Assembly: GCA_027307195.1 (NCBI GenBank)
Contig: DAHUXL010000099.1
Span: forward strand, 1 to 64,000
Source of the DNA: Rhodanobacter sp.
GTDB taxonomy: Bacteria > Pseudomonadota > Gammaproteobacteria > Xanthomonadales > Rhodanobacteraceae
Length of the DNA: 64,000 bases
Reading direction: 5' to 3'
In this document: piece after piece, positions 1-8,060 of the stretch
How the letters are laid out: every line of letters starts with the position of its first letter
Numbering within the stretch: position 1 is the stretch's first letter
Made by a program: the position numbers and the translations under genes
The notes under the pieces: generated by a model
Told to the model about the DNA's origin: nothing
Seen by the model: the letters and a program-made list of their open reading frames with translations, nothing else
Database searches by the model: none

Positions 1-2
1 CT

Positions 3-470
3 ACCGGCGGCACCATCGACAAGATCTATTTCGACGACAAGTCGGACTACAAGATCGGCGCGCCGCAGATCGGCGAGATCCTCGGCCAGCTCGGCGTAGC
101 CTTCCAGTTCGACGTGATCCCGATCCTGCGCAAGGACAGCCTGCACATGGGCGCCGAGGATCGCGCGCTGGTGCGCTCCACGATCGAGGCACAACCGCAT
201 CGCCATGTGCTGGTCACCCACGGCACCGACACCATGGTGGAGACGGCGAAGGAACTGGCGACCATCAAGGGCAAAGTGATCGTGCTGACCGGTGCGTTGA
301 ACCCCGCACGCTTCCAGGGCTCCGATGCCGTGTTCAATATCGGCTGTGCGGTGGCCGCCGTGCAGACGTTGCCCGACGGCGTCTACATCACCATGAACGG
401 TCGCGTGTGGGACCCGGCGAAGGTACGCAAGAACCGTGATGCCAATCGTTTCGAGGAAGCGGCCGGCTAG
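3..470 (+). CDS. L-asparaginase, C-terminal part (5' end outside window)
   Basis: Open from the window edge in frame 3 and ending at the TAG at 468-470; 155 codons are visible. It hydrolyses asparagine to aspartate and ammonia. The visible start TGGTID is the first asparaginase signature, which lies near the N-terminus of the family, so only a few residues are missing. The second signature THGTDT is present, followed by a conserved lysine, giving the paired Thr nucleophile/THGTD-Lys arrangement of the bacterial asparaginase family. The visible protein is short for the family (usually about 320-350 residues): it stops soon after the first domain. It may be a single-domain asparaginase, which is annotated in this group as asparaginase or asparaginase-like. 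No signal peptide can be judged because the start is missing. Confidence 0.85.
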   Translation, partial: TGGTIDKIYFDDKSDYKIGAPQIGEILGQLGVAFQFDVIPILRKDSLHMGAEDRALVRSTIEAQPHRHVLVTHGTDTMVETAKELATIKGKVIVLTGALNPARFQGSDAVFNIGCAVAAVQTLPDGVYITMNGRVWDPAKVRKNRDANRFEEAAG

Positions 471-500
471 TCACGCAAATCTGTCGGTTCTGTCAAAAGA

Positions 501-531
501 AGAAGGCCCGGTCACGGCGACCGGGCCTTCT
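501..531. terminator. Bidirectional rho-independent terminator
   Basis: Perfect 13-bp inverted repeat (arms 501-513 and 519-531, loop ACGGC) between the convergent asparaginase and M4 protease genes. The minus strand has TCTTTTGA right after the stem, so it should work best for the protease transcript. On the plus strand the arm itself ends TTCT. Confidence 0.8.
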
Positions 532-586
532 GCATTACGACGGGCTGTATCTGAAAAAGCGGATCATCCCTGATCCGCTGCGGGGC

Positions 587-2746
587 TTACCAGGTGGCTT
601 TCAGCGACACGCCGGAGAACGCCGTGTAACCACGCAGTTTGATGTAGTACGTGGCAGCCGCCGGCGCATTGAATGTGCAGGTTTCCGTGTTGCCGCTCAC
701 GTACGGACGGCAGTCGTAGCTGGTGGTAGTCGGAGCCGAACCCTTCTTGACGTAGAGGTCCACGTCACCGGTGCCGCCCGAGCTGGCGATCGTCAGCGTG
801 GTGCGGCCGGCCGGAATGACGACGGTGTAGCTCAGCTCCTGACCCGCCGCACCGGCCTGGCCGGTTACCGGCACGCCATTCTGCAGGCCGCTGCCGCCAC
901 CGCCGCCACCTGCGGTGTAGGAAGCCTTGACCGTGACGCCGGAGTACGCGGCATAGGCGTGCGCCTTGATGTAGTACTTGCCGGCGCTCGGCGCGGCCAC
1001 GGTGCAGCTCTCGGCATTGCCGCTCTTGTACGGACGGCAGTCGTAGCTGCTGGTGGTCGGTGCCGCACCGAACTTGGTGTACAGGTCGGCATCGCCGGTG
1101 CCGCCGGAGATCGACATGACCAGGTTGGTGGCGCCGGCCGGGACCGTGATGAAGTAGTCGTTGTCGGCACCCGTGGCCGCTGCCACGCCGGTGACGCCGA
1201 CGTTGTTCTGCAGCTCGGTGGTGGTGCCACCGCCGCCACCGCCCGTGCCCGGACAGGTCACGCCGACGCCGGTGAATGCCGCGATCACGTCATTCGCGTT
1301 GTAGCCCAGATCGGTCGCCGCCGACTCCACGCCGCAGGCGCCGGAGTTGAAGGTCGAGGTCGCCGTCCAGTACGACTTGTTCGCCAGCGCGTAGACCTGG
1401 AACGCTTTCTTGACATCCCAGCCGGCGGTCTTGGCGAGCAGGCAGAACGACTTGTTGTAGACGCCGCTGGAATAATGCACGTCGAGGCTGGAGGTGTAGT
1501 TGGCCGCGTTGTCGATCGAGCCGCCATCCTGCGTCGGGTTGCACATGTAGCGCAGCGCGTCGCCGATGCCGGCGCTGGTCTTGACGATATCGCGCCCGAC
1601 CAGGAAGTCGGCTGCACCACGGTCGTAGAATTCGGCCGCTTCGCCGGCGATGTCCGAGTAGGCCTCGTTCATGCCGCCGGACTGGCCGGTGTAGGCGAGG
1701 TTGGAGTTCTGCTCGGTGTAGCCGTGGCTGATCTCGTGGCTGGTCACATCCAGCGACACCAGCGGATAGAACGTGCTGGCGCCGTCGCCGAAGTTCATCG
1801 CGGTGCCGTCCCAGAACGCATTCTCGTAATTGCTCTTGTAGTGCACGTTCATGCGCAGCTGCATGCTCAGCGGCGCCGCGCCGGTATAGGCCACATACAT
1901 GTCGTGCACGACGCCACCGAAGTGGTGCGCATCATTGACCGGCGAATAGGCTCCGTTGATCGCATCCGTGTCGCTGTTCGGGCAGGTGAAGCTGACCACC
2001 GAACCTCCGCTGGTGCCATGGTTGAGGTTGTAGGTCTTGACGTTGGTGTTGACCAGGGTGCAGGTGCTGCCCGACTGGGTCACGTCGAGCGCGGCATAGT
2101 TGGTGCCGTATATGTATTTGCCGGTCTTGGTGTTGCCGCCGGGGCCGGTGGCCGAGGCATCGGTCAGGCCGTCCCAGCTCATGATGACCGCACCGGTATT
2201 GGCATCGATGATCGCGGTCGGACGGGTCGGGTTCGCGCCATTGACGAAATAGGAAGTGCGATAGACCAGCCGGGCCGGGCCGTTGTCCTGCGGATACACG
2301 AACAGGTCGGCCTGCTGGTTGTTCATCGTTTCGCCACCGACCAGCATGGTATGTGCGTGTCCCTTGAGCGCGGCAATGGCGGCGGTCGGTGTCAGCTTCG
2401 GCGTGACTGAAGTCAGATCCAGTTGCACGTTCTGCAACAGCTCGCCGGTGGCGCGCAATGCATTGCCCTGCGCATCCTGCACCACCGCAATGCTGCGGCC
2501 GTAGACCGGCACACCGCGGAACATCTGTTGCTGGCGCACGACGTGGTGGCCACCGGCGATGGCCACCGAGCTGCGCGCTGCCAGCGTCATGTCCTGGCCC
2601 AGGTTCAAGTGTGCGGCCAGTGAACTGGCGGGTACCGCACCGAGATTCTGTGCGTGCAGGGTCTGCGTGGTGGCAGCGGTTGCTGCCGAAGCGGTAGCCA
2701 TGCCGATCGCGGCAACCAGCAGTTTCAGACGGAAATGGTTGGGCAT
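587..2746 (-). CDS. Secreted M4 (thermolysin/vibriolysin-type) zinc metalloprotease with two PPC domains
   Basis: 719 residues. A signal peptide occupies about residues 1-25 (basic start, hydrophobic LLVAAIGMATASAATAA). The FTP/PepSY-type propeptide follows to about residue 195. The catalytic domain (about 200-498) carries the HEISH zinc motif at 337-341 and the downstream zinc ligand Glu361 in NEAYSD. After glycine-rich linkers come two repeated PPC (pre-peptidase C-terminal) domains, about 512-608 and 620-719, each with the GTGDxDLY and SYDCRPY motifs. PPC domains are usually cleaved off after secretion. The protein is expected to be a type II-secreted extracellular elastase-like protease that matures by autoprocessing. 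The start is supported by AGGAG seven bases upstream. A Clp/CRP-like site lies about 300 bp upstream, and a terminator follows the gene. Confidence 0.95.
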   Translation of the reverse strand: MPNHFRLKLLVAAIGMATASAATAATTQTLHAQNLGAVPASSLAAHLNLGQDMTLAARSSVAIAGGHHVVRQQQMFRGVPVYGRSIAVVQDAQGNALRATGELLQNVQLDLTSVTPKLTPTAAIAALKGHAHTMLVGGETMNNQQADLFVYPQDNGPARLVYRTSYFVNGANPTRPTAIIDANTGAVIMSWDGLTDASATGPGGNTKTGKYIYGTNYAALDVTQSGSTCTLVNTNVKTYNLNHGTSGGSVVSFTCPNSDTDAINGAYSPVNDAHHFGGVVHDMYVAYTGAAPLSMQLRMNVHYKSNYENAFWDGTAMNFGDGASTFYPLVSLDVTSHEISHGYTEQNSNLAYTGQSGGMNEAYSDIAGEAAEFYDRGAADFLVGRDIVKTSAGIGDALRYMCNPTQDGGSIDNAANYTSSLDVHYSSGVYNKSFCLLAKTAGWDVKKAFQVYALANKSYWTATSTFNSGACGVESAATDLGYNANDVIAAFTGVGVTCPGTGGGGGGTTTELQNNVGVTGVAAATGADNDYFITVPAGATNLVMSISGGTGDADLYTKFGAAPTTSSYDCRPYKSGNAESCTVAAPSAGKYYIKAHAYAAYSGVTVKASYTAGGGGGGSGLQNGVPVTGQAGAAGQELSYTVVIPAGRTTLTIASSGGTGDVDLYVKKGSAPTTTSYDCRPYVSGNTETCTFNAPAAATYYIKLRGYTAFSGVSLKATW

Positions 2747-3283
2747 TCAAAACTCCTAGACAAGATTTCGGGGACAAACAGGCCCGATGCGGCCATGTGG
2801 ACCCCATGCAAGAATTGCCGTGCAGGACACGGCCCCTTAGTTCTTTAGCTGTCTAGCGATCCCAAAATACGTCCGGGTCGGCTGCCTTTCCCCCTGGCAT
2901 TCCCTGCAAGGGCAGCGCGTGGACGCGTAGCTGCAAGACGGCGAGCACGCCGCCAAAGGATCATCCGTCAATCTCCCGATGACGAATTCGAATACGTTAT
3001 TCCTTGCGATTCGACGCAACCATCTGATTTTTTCCTACGCCAGGTGACGGCAGTCACAGCACGAGACATCGGAATGAGCGCAATGCGCATGGCGTACGAT
3101 AGCTGCCGCATGCGGGAAAAATCCCGCGGAATCGGGCTTTCGCACGCTCGATCAATCATCAAAGTCGTCGTTTGCCACGAGACAAATCAAGCACATTTTC
3201 TTGCGCTTGCGAAACGCGCGACCGCGATTGCATCGCAGGGGATTACGTCATGCTGTCGCACTGGTTGCGCCCGCGCTGCGGGT
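2747..3283. other. 537-bp intergenic region upstream of the M4 protease
   Basis: No credible gene: the short frames here have no family resemblance and run antisense to each other. It must hold the promoter of the leftward protease gene, since the right-hand neighbour (sufT) ends here. Visible elements are a Clp/CRP-like palindrome at 3043-3058, an AT-richer stretch at about 2980-3035, and a small perfect hairpin (GCGGGA-AAAA-TCCCGC, 3112-3127) with no U-tract. No -35/-10 pair is convincing. Confidence 0.6.
3043..3058. promoter_or_regulatory. Clp/CRP-like binding site (GGTGA-N6-TCACA)
   Basis: The site matches TGTGA-N6-TCACA at nine of ten fixed positions with the exact 6-base spacer. In xanthomonads the CRP homologue Clp is known to control extracellular proteases, and the only gene it could serve is the M4 protease, about 300 bp downstream on the minus strand. 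The site is seen in the sequence; its function is inferred. Confidence 0.55.
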
Positions 3284-3841
3284 TCAGAGCATGCCCGTCT
3301 CGAGCTTGGCGGCGTCGGACATCATCGAATGACTCCATGGCGGATCGAACACCAGGTCCACATCCGCCTCGGCGACGGTGGGAATCATTTCGAGCTTGGT
3401 GCGCGCGTCATCCACCAGGATGTCGCCCATGCCACAGCCCGGCGCGGTCAGGGTGAGCTTCACGTAGACCTTGCGCTCGCCGGATTCGGTCTGCTCCAGA
3501 CTGAGGTCGTAGACCAGCCCCAACTCGACCACATTGACCGGGATCTCCGGGTCGAACACGGTGCGCAACTGGTCCCACGCCAGTTTTTCCACATCGGCAT
3601 TGGTGGCATCGGCGGCCACCTCGATCGGTGCCGGTGGTTCCTTGCCCAGCGCATCGGCATCCTTTCCCGCGATGCGGAACAGATTGCCTTCCACATAGAC
3701 GGTGAAGCTGCCGCCCAACGCCTGGGTGATGTAACCGATCTGGCCGGCGGGGAGGCTCACCACGTCGCCTTGCGGCACCATGACGGCGCTGCAATCACGC
3801 ATCAGGGTGAAGGGTTCGCTGCTCAGACTGAAACCACTCAT
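3284..3841 (-). CDS. sufT: SufT-type Fe-S cluster assembly protein (DUF59/MIP18)
   Basis: 185 residues from the chosen start. The N-terminal half holds the SufT-specific segment (SEPFTLMRDC, then VSLPAGQIGYITQALGGSFTV). The C-terminal half is a DUF59 domain with the hallmark DPEIPVNVVELGLVYDL and the conserved cysteine in TAPGCGMGDI. SufT proteins help maturation of Fe-S proteins by the SUF pathway in the cytosol, though no other suf gene is in the window. The frame stays open to 3913, but the upstream 24 residues are Arg/Pro-rich and unlike the family, so the ATG at 3841 (MSGFSLSSEP) is preferred. Its ribosome-binding site is weak. Divergent from the membrane protein gene at 4083. Confidence 0.88.
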   Translation of the reverse strand: MSGFSLSSEPFTLMRDCSAVMVPQGDVVSLPAGQIGYITQALGGSFTVYVEGNLFRIAGKDADALGKEPPAPIEVAADATNADVEKLAWDQLRTVFDPEIPVNVVELGLVYDLSLEQTESGERKVYVKLTLTAPGCGMGDILVDDARTKLEMIPTVAEADVDLVFDPPWSHSMMSDAAKLETGML

Positions 3842-4082
3842 GCCACTCGCCAATCCTGTATTTGGGGGCTCGTACCTGCGGGTGCGACCACGCGTCGAAC
3901 CCGGGTTGTCCATTATGCCGTCCGCGACGCGGGCCCGCTTGTCCCAGATCAGGCCGGAATCATGGAACTCAAGGGAATGCCGCCCTGTGCTTGGCGCCGT
4001 CGTCAGCCGGCATCACGTTATGATGGCCGCTTTGCCTGATGGACAAACGCATGTTCCCAGCCGCCCTGCCGTGTTGTCGCCG

Positions 4083-4535
4083 ATGAGTGTGCGCAACGTC
4101 TTGCTGTTTGTGTTCGCGCTGTTCAGCGCCGCCATGCTGGGGCTGGCCGCCGGCGCGGTATGGATGGTCGTCACGCTGTACCTGCGCCATCCGCTGCCGT
4201 GGCTGGCGCTGCCGATCGGTGCGCTGCTGGCCTGGGCCATTCGCGGCTACGTCCGTTCGCCGGGTGTCGGGGCCGCGCTGCTCGCGGCATGGGCCACGGT
4301 GCTGGCGGCGATCTACGTCAACATCCTGATCGCCGCGGTGCTGATCGCCGGCAACATGGGCATGGGCCTGATCGACGCACTGCGCACGGCCGGTGTCGGC
4401 ATGCTGTGGCAACTGGCGCGGATGGCACTCTCGCGAGCGGACATCGGCTGCACCACGCTGGCCATGCTGCTGGCCGCATGGCTGGCCTGGCGTGCGCCGC
4501 GCAAACGTGCGCGCGCCATCGCAGCCGACAAATGA
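4083..4535 (+). CDS. Small hydrophobic inner-membrane protein of unknown function
   Basis: 150 residues, with about four to five predicted membrane helices: residues 5-30, 36-55, 62-95 (probably two) and 125-142, ending in a basic tail (RAPRKRARA). No catalytic or transport signature is recognised. The frame is open back to 3780, but the upstream residues look like non-coding translation. ATG 4083 directly precedes the first helix; in-frame ATGs at 4020/4023 are alternatives, and none has a good ribosome-binding site. It converges on pntB with a single base between the stop codons. Confidence 0.65.
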   Translation: MSVRNVLLFVFALFSAAMLGLAAGAVWMVVTLYLRHPLPWLALPIGALLAWAIRGYVRSPGVGAALLAAWATVLAAIYVNILIAAVLIAGNMGMGLIDALRTAGVGMLWQLARMALSRADIGCTTLAMLLAAWLAWRAPRKRARAIAADK

Positions 4536-4536
4536 C

Positions 4537-6015
4537 TCAGGCGTCGATCGCCTTAAGCTCCGTCACCAGTTCGCCCACCGCCGCCTGACCGTCGCCGTAC
4601 AGCATGCGCGTGTTGTCGGCATAGAACAGCGCGTTCTCGATGCCGGCAAAACCGGTGCCCTTGCCGCGCTTGATCACGATCACGTGTTTCGCCGCGCTCA
4701 CGTCGAGGATCGGCATGCCGTAGATCGGCGAGGCCGGATCGGTCTTGGCCAGCGGATTGACCACGTCGTTCGCGCCGATCACCAGCGCCACATCGGTGGA
4801 CGGAAACTCCGGGTTGATGTCATCCATGTCGGCGATCAGGTCGTACGGCACGCCAGCCTCGGCCAGCAGCACGTTCATGTGGCCGGGCATGCGGCCGGCC
4901 ACCGGGTGGATCGCGAACTTCACCTTCACCCCGCGCTTGATCAGCAGCTGGGCGAACTCCCACACCTTGTGCTGCGCCTGCGCCACCGCCAGGCCGTAAC
5001 CCGGCACGATCACCACACGCTCGGCGTAGGCCATCATCACCGCCGCGTCGGCCGCGTCGACCGGCTTCTGTGCACCCTCGATCGCCTGCGCCTCGCCACC
5101 GGCCGCGCCGAAGCTGCCGAACAGCACGTTGCCGATCGAGCGGTTCATCGCCTTGGCCATCAACTGGGTCAGCAGCGTACCCGCCGCGCCGACCACCATG
5201 CCGGCGATGATCATCGCCTCGTTGCCCAGCACGAAACCCTCGAACGCCACTGCCAGCCCGGTGAACGCGTTGTACAGCGAGATCACCACCGGCATGTCGG
5301 CGCCACCGATCGGCAGCGTCATCATCAACCCGAACAGCAGGGCCAGCGCGAAGAACGCCACGATCAGCGGGAGGCTGGCATGACCGCTGGCCAGCGCGAT
5401 ACCGATCAGCACCGCCGCAGCCAGCAACAACATATTCACCACACGCTGGCCGGCAAACACGAAACGCTTGTCCAGCCAGCCCTGCAACTTGGCGAACGCG
5501 ATCAGCGAACCGGAGAAACTCACTGCGCCGATCAGCGCACCGAGCACGCCCAGCGCCAGCTCCGTCGTGGTCAGCGCCACCACGGCCGGTATCGGCTGCA
5601 ATGCATTGATTGCCCAGCTTTCCGGGCGCAACGGCGAAGTATCGGGAATACCCGCAGGATGCAGCAGCGCCCAGTTGCGCACGTAGCCGATCAGCTCGAC
5701 CGCGCCGATTGCCGCCGCCGCGCCGCCGCCCATGCCGTTGTACAGCGCGACCATCTGCGGCATCGCGGTCATCGCCACGCGTTTGCCACTCCACCAGGCG
5801 GCACCGACGCCGATCAGCACGGCGGCAATGATCAGGCCAAGGTTGCGCATGTCCGGCAGGAAGAACGTGGCCAGCACCGCCAGCAGCATGCCGTAGCCGG
5901 CCCACACGATGCCGCCACGCGCGGTGCGCGGCGAACTCATGCGTTTCAGACCCAGGATGAACAGCAGCGCGGCGAGGAAATAACAGGCCTTGATCAAGGT
6001 CGGCAGCAAGCTCAT
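4537..6015 (-). CDS. pntB: NAD(P) transhydrogenase subunit beta
   Basis: 492 residues. It carries domain dII (the proton channel, about eight helices in residues 1-280) and domain dIII, the NADP(H)-binding module. dIII signatures are visible: VIVPGYGLAVAQAQ, VIGANDVVNPLA, and KRGKGTGFAGIENALF near the C-terminus. With PntA it couples hydride transfer from NADH to NADP+ to inward proton movement across the inner membrane, supplying NADPH. Its ATG overlaps the pntAb stop codon (TGATG), so the two are translationally coupled. No terminator is seen between its stop and that of the convergent membrane gene. Confidence 0.97.
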   Translation of the reverse strand: MSLLPTLIKACYFLAALLFILGLKRMSSPRTARGGIVWAGYGMLLAVLATFFLPDMRNLGLIIAAVLIGVGAAWWSGKRVAMTAMPQMVALYNGMGGGAAAAIGAVELIGYVRNWALLHPAGIPDTSPLRPESWAINALQPIPAVVALTTTELALGVLGALIGAVSFSGSLIAFAKLQGWLDKRFVFAGQRVVNMLLLAAAVLIGIALASGHASLPLIVAFFALALLFGLMMTLPIGGADMPVVISLYNAFTGLAVAFEGFVLGNEAMIIAGMVVGAAGTLLTQLMAKAMNRSIGNVLFGSFGAAGGEAQAIEGAQKPVDAADAAVMMAYAERVVIVPGYGLAVAQAQHKVWEFAQLLIKRGVKVKFAIHPVAGRMPGHMNVLLAEAGVPYDLIADMDDINPEFPSTDVALVIGANDVVNPLAKTDPASPIYGMPILDVSAAKHVIVIKRGKGTGFAGIENALFYADNTRMLYGDGQAAVGELVTELKAIDA

Positions 6016-6320
6016 CAGTGGCTCCCCTTGCCGGCGTCCGGCTTGCTGGGCTTGAACATCTCCAGCATCCGCTCGGTCACCACGTAGCCACCGGCGGCAT
6101 TGCCGGCACCCAGCAGAACGCCGATGAAGCCGATCGTGATCTCGAATGGCGTCTGCGCGTGGCCTAGCGCAATCATCGCCCCAACCAGCACAATGCCGTG
6201 CACGAAATTGGAACCGGACATCAGCGGCGTGTGCAGGATCACCGGCACCCGCGCGATGATTTCATAGCCGGTAAACGCGGCCAGCATGAAGATATACAGC
6301 GCCAGGAAACCGTCGATCAT
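6015..6320 (-). CDS. pntAb: NAD(P) transhydrogenase subunit alpha part 2
   Basis: 101 residues forming the short membrane piece of the alpha subunit. Three to four hydrophobic helices are visible (MIDGFLALYIFMLAAFTGY; GSNFVHGIVLVGAMIALG; ITIGFIGVLLGAGNAAGGYV), matching the C-terminal part of E. coli PntA, which is a separate gene in many bacteria. It pairs with PntAa and PntB. The usual pntAa-pntAb-pntB order is interrupted here: pntAa lies 1.7 kb away beyond an opposite-strand operon. pntAb-pntB therefore needs its own promoter, which would have to lie near 6321-6424, overlapping the start of the divergent sigma-factor gene. Confidence 0.93.
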   Translation of the reverse strand: MIDGFLALYIFMLAAFTGYEIIARVPVILHTPLMSGSNFVHGIVLVGAMIALGHAQTPFEITIGFIGVLLGAGNAAGGYVVTERMLEMFKPSKPDAGKGSH

Positions 6321-6424
6321 GACCCCACCCCTATGAGAGCCGCCCGCCAGGACGTTGTATTTGCATCATACGGGTGCCGGTCAACCCGCGCGAGCCTGCC
6401 GCGTTGATGACGGGGACCGAACCG

Positions 6425-7069
6425 ATGGAGCCCGAGGATGCCTCACCCGACGATGCGGATGCGGTGGCCGTGAACAGCGTAGTCGGCACGCTCGATGTGG
6501 ACATGCTGGTCGAAGGCCGGCTGAGTGATACCCGCGAAACGCCCGCCACGCTGGACGCCTTCCTGGCGCAGGTGGAGCGCCGTGCGTTTCGCATGGCCGA
6601 GATGCAGCTGCGCCAGCGCGAGGACGCCATGGACGCCGTGCAGGACGCCATGCTGCGGCTGGTCAGGCATTATCGCGACAAACCCGCCGCGGAATGGTCC
6701 CCGCTGTTCTGGGGCATCTTGCGCCGACGCATCGTCGACCTGCAGCGCCGTCGCAAGGTGCGCTCGATCGTGGTGGGCTGGCTCGGTGGCGGCCGCGGCG
6801 ACGATGGCGACGAACTGCCCACCTGGGAGCCCGCCGACCCCGGCCCCGACCCGCTCGCCCGGCTGCACGACGCGCAGTCGTACGCGGACATGGCGACCGC
6901 GGTGAGAGAGTTGCCGCAGCGCCAGCGCGAAGCCTTCATGCTGCGCATGCTGGAAGGGCTGGACGTGGCAGAAACAGCCCGTGCGATGGGCTGTTCGGAA
7001 GGCAGTGTAAAAACGCATCTGTCGCGCGCCATGCATCATTTGCGCGATCAACTGGAGGACTGGCGATGA
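6425..7069 (+). CDS. ECF-type RNA polymerase sigma factor
   Basis: 214 residues from the chosen start. Region 2 (about residues 40-110: QREDAMDAVQDAMLRLVRHY, then FWGILRRRIVDLQRRRK) binds core polymerase and the -10 element. Region 4 (about 155-212: LPQRQREAFMLRMLEGL, ARAMGCSEGSVKTHLSRAM) is a helix-turn-helix. The frame also allows starts at GTG 6374 and ATG 6407; ATG 6425 was chosen for GGGGA nine bases upstream. The stop overlaps the start of the next gene (ATGA). That gene codes for a one-helix membrane protein, which is the arrangement expected of a sigma factor and its partner, though the partner is not a recognised anti-sigma. Confidence 0.88.
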   Translation: MEPEDASPDDADAVAVNSVVGTLDVDMLVEGRLSDTRETPATLDAFLAQVERRAFRMAEMQLRQREDAMDAVQDAMLRLVRHYRDKPAAEWSPLFWGILRRRIVDLQRRRKVRSIVVGWLGGGRGDDGDELPTWEPADPGPDPLARLHDAQSYADMATAVRELPQRQREAFMLRMLEGLDVAETARAMGCSEGSVKTHLSRAMHHLRDQLEDWR

Positions 7070-7482
7070 CCTCGTCCGATAAGAATCGACCCGACAAACA
7101 TTTCGAACAGCGTGCCCGCGAGCTCTGGCACGAGGCTGCCCAACACATCGATCCGGCTACCGCCGGACGCTTGCGGGCAGCGCGACGGAAAGCGCTTGAA
7201 GCAACGCAGGTGCGGACCCATCACACCGTACGTTGGCTGATCCCGACGGGCGCTTTCGCCGCGATCGCGCTGGCCGCGATGATGGTGTGGCAACCGATGC
7301 AGCAACGTCACGCAGCCACGTCGATGCAGGTCAGCCGCGTGGCCGATCCCGCAGCGGACCAGGACAACGATTTGCCGCCGGACGCCGACAAGACCGATCC
7401 GAACCTCTACCAGAACCTCGACTTCTACGGCTGGCTGGCCTCCAGCAATACCGATGCCAGCAGCCAACGGACCAACCAGTGA
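7066..7482 (+). CDS. DUF3619-like single-pass membrane protein
   Basis: 138 residues. The N-terminal 50 residues are charged (FEQRARELWHEAAQHID, LRAARRKALE). They are followed by one membrane helix (WLIPTGAFAAIALAAMMVW, about 57-75) and an acidic tail ending in DFYGWLASSNTD. The size, topology and position between an ECF sigma factor and a DUF3106 gene match the DUF3619 family. A role in controlling the upstream sigma factor is possible but only inferred from position. It is linked to its neighbours by ATGA upstream and TGATG downstream. Confidence 0.72.
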   Translation: MTSSDKNRPDKHFEQRARELWHEAAQHIDPATAGRLRAARRKALEATQVRTHHTVRWLIPTGAFAAIALAAMMVWQPMQQRHAATSMQVSRVADPAADQDNDLPPDADKTDPNLYQNLDFYGWLASSNTDASSQRTNQ

Positions 7483-8015
7483 TGAACCGATCGTTCCGCA
7501 TGCTGTCTTTGCTGTTTGCCGCACTGCTTGGCAGCGTCATCGCGGCCGTACCGTTGCATGCGCAGGAAATGTCCCCCGCCGAACGTGATATGCCTGCACC
7601 GCCGGCACGTCCATGGAGCAGCCTCAGTCCGGCACAGCGCGACATGCTCTCGCCGCTGGCGCAGAAATGGGACGAGCTGCCGCCACGCCGACAGGCGAAC
7701 ATGCTGAAAAAGGCCGAGCACTGGAGCACGCTTTCGCCGGAGAGGCGCGAGGAAGTCCGCCAGCGCATTGCACGCTGGCAGCAAATGACGCCCGAGCAGC
7801 GCCAGCAGACGCGCGCAAATGTTCAGGAGTTCCGCCAGCTGCCACCGGAACAGCGCGCGAAATTGCACGCGGCCTTTGAACATTTCCAGCAACTGCCGCC
7901 GAAGCAACGTGAGCAGCTGATCAACCAATGGCATGCCATTCCTCCGGGCCAGCGCATGCGCTGGCTCAGGCAGAACGGTCACGCGGATTTGCATCCTGGT
8001 TCCGGCAAACCCTGA
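7482..8015 (+). CDS. DUF3106 family periplasmic protein
   Basis: 177 residues. A signal peptide (MNRSFRMLSLLFAALLGSVI, cut near AVPLHAQ) precedes a soluble region. That region is built of repeats of a short pattern, L-(S/P)-P-x-(Q/E)-R-x-x-(M/L), for example LSPAQRDML, LPPRRQANML, LSPERREEV, MTPEQRQQT, LPPEQRAKL and LPPKQREQL, which is typical of DUF3106. The repeats should form helices on the periplasmic side. It is the third gene of the sigma-factor operon; the function is unknown and envelope-related by location. A strong terminator follows. Confidence 0.82.
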   Translation: MNRSFRMLSLLFAALLGSVIAAVPLHAQEMSPAERDMPAPPARPWSSLSPAQRDMLSPLAQKWDELPPRRQANMLKKAEHWSTLSPERREEVRQRIARWQQMTPEQRQQTRANVQEFRQLPPEQRAKLHAAFEHFQQLPPKQREQLINQWHAIPPGQRMRWLRQNGHADLHPGSGKP

Positions 8016-8023
8016 CTTCTTCC

Positions 8024-8053
8024 ATGCCCCGCCTTGTGCGGGGCATTCTGTTT
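8024..8053. terminator. Rho-independent terminator
   Basis: Perfect 9-bp stem ATGCCCCGC/GCGGGGCAT (8024-8032 and 8038-8046, loop CTTGT) followed by TCTGTTT on the plus strand. It ends the sigma/DUF3619/DUF3106 operon and lies just past the stop of the convergent pntAa. Confidence 0.8.
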
Positions 8054-8060
8054 CAGCCGG

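Noticed and set aside
1210-1260. Glycine-codon repeats in the M4 protease as a tandem repeat or slippage site
   Set aside because: They encode an interdomain glycine linker and keep the frame; nothing suggests phase variation.
4393-6087. 564-codon plus-strand open frame
   Set aside because: Antisense to pntB, which is an unambiguous gene; extremely His/Arg/Gln-rich translation.
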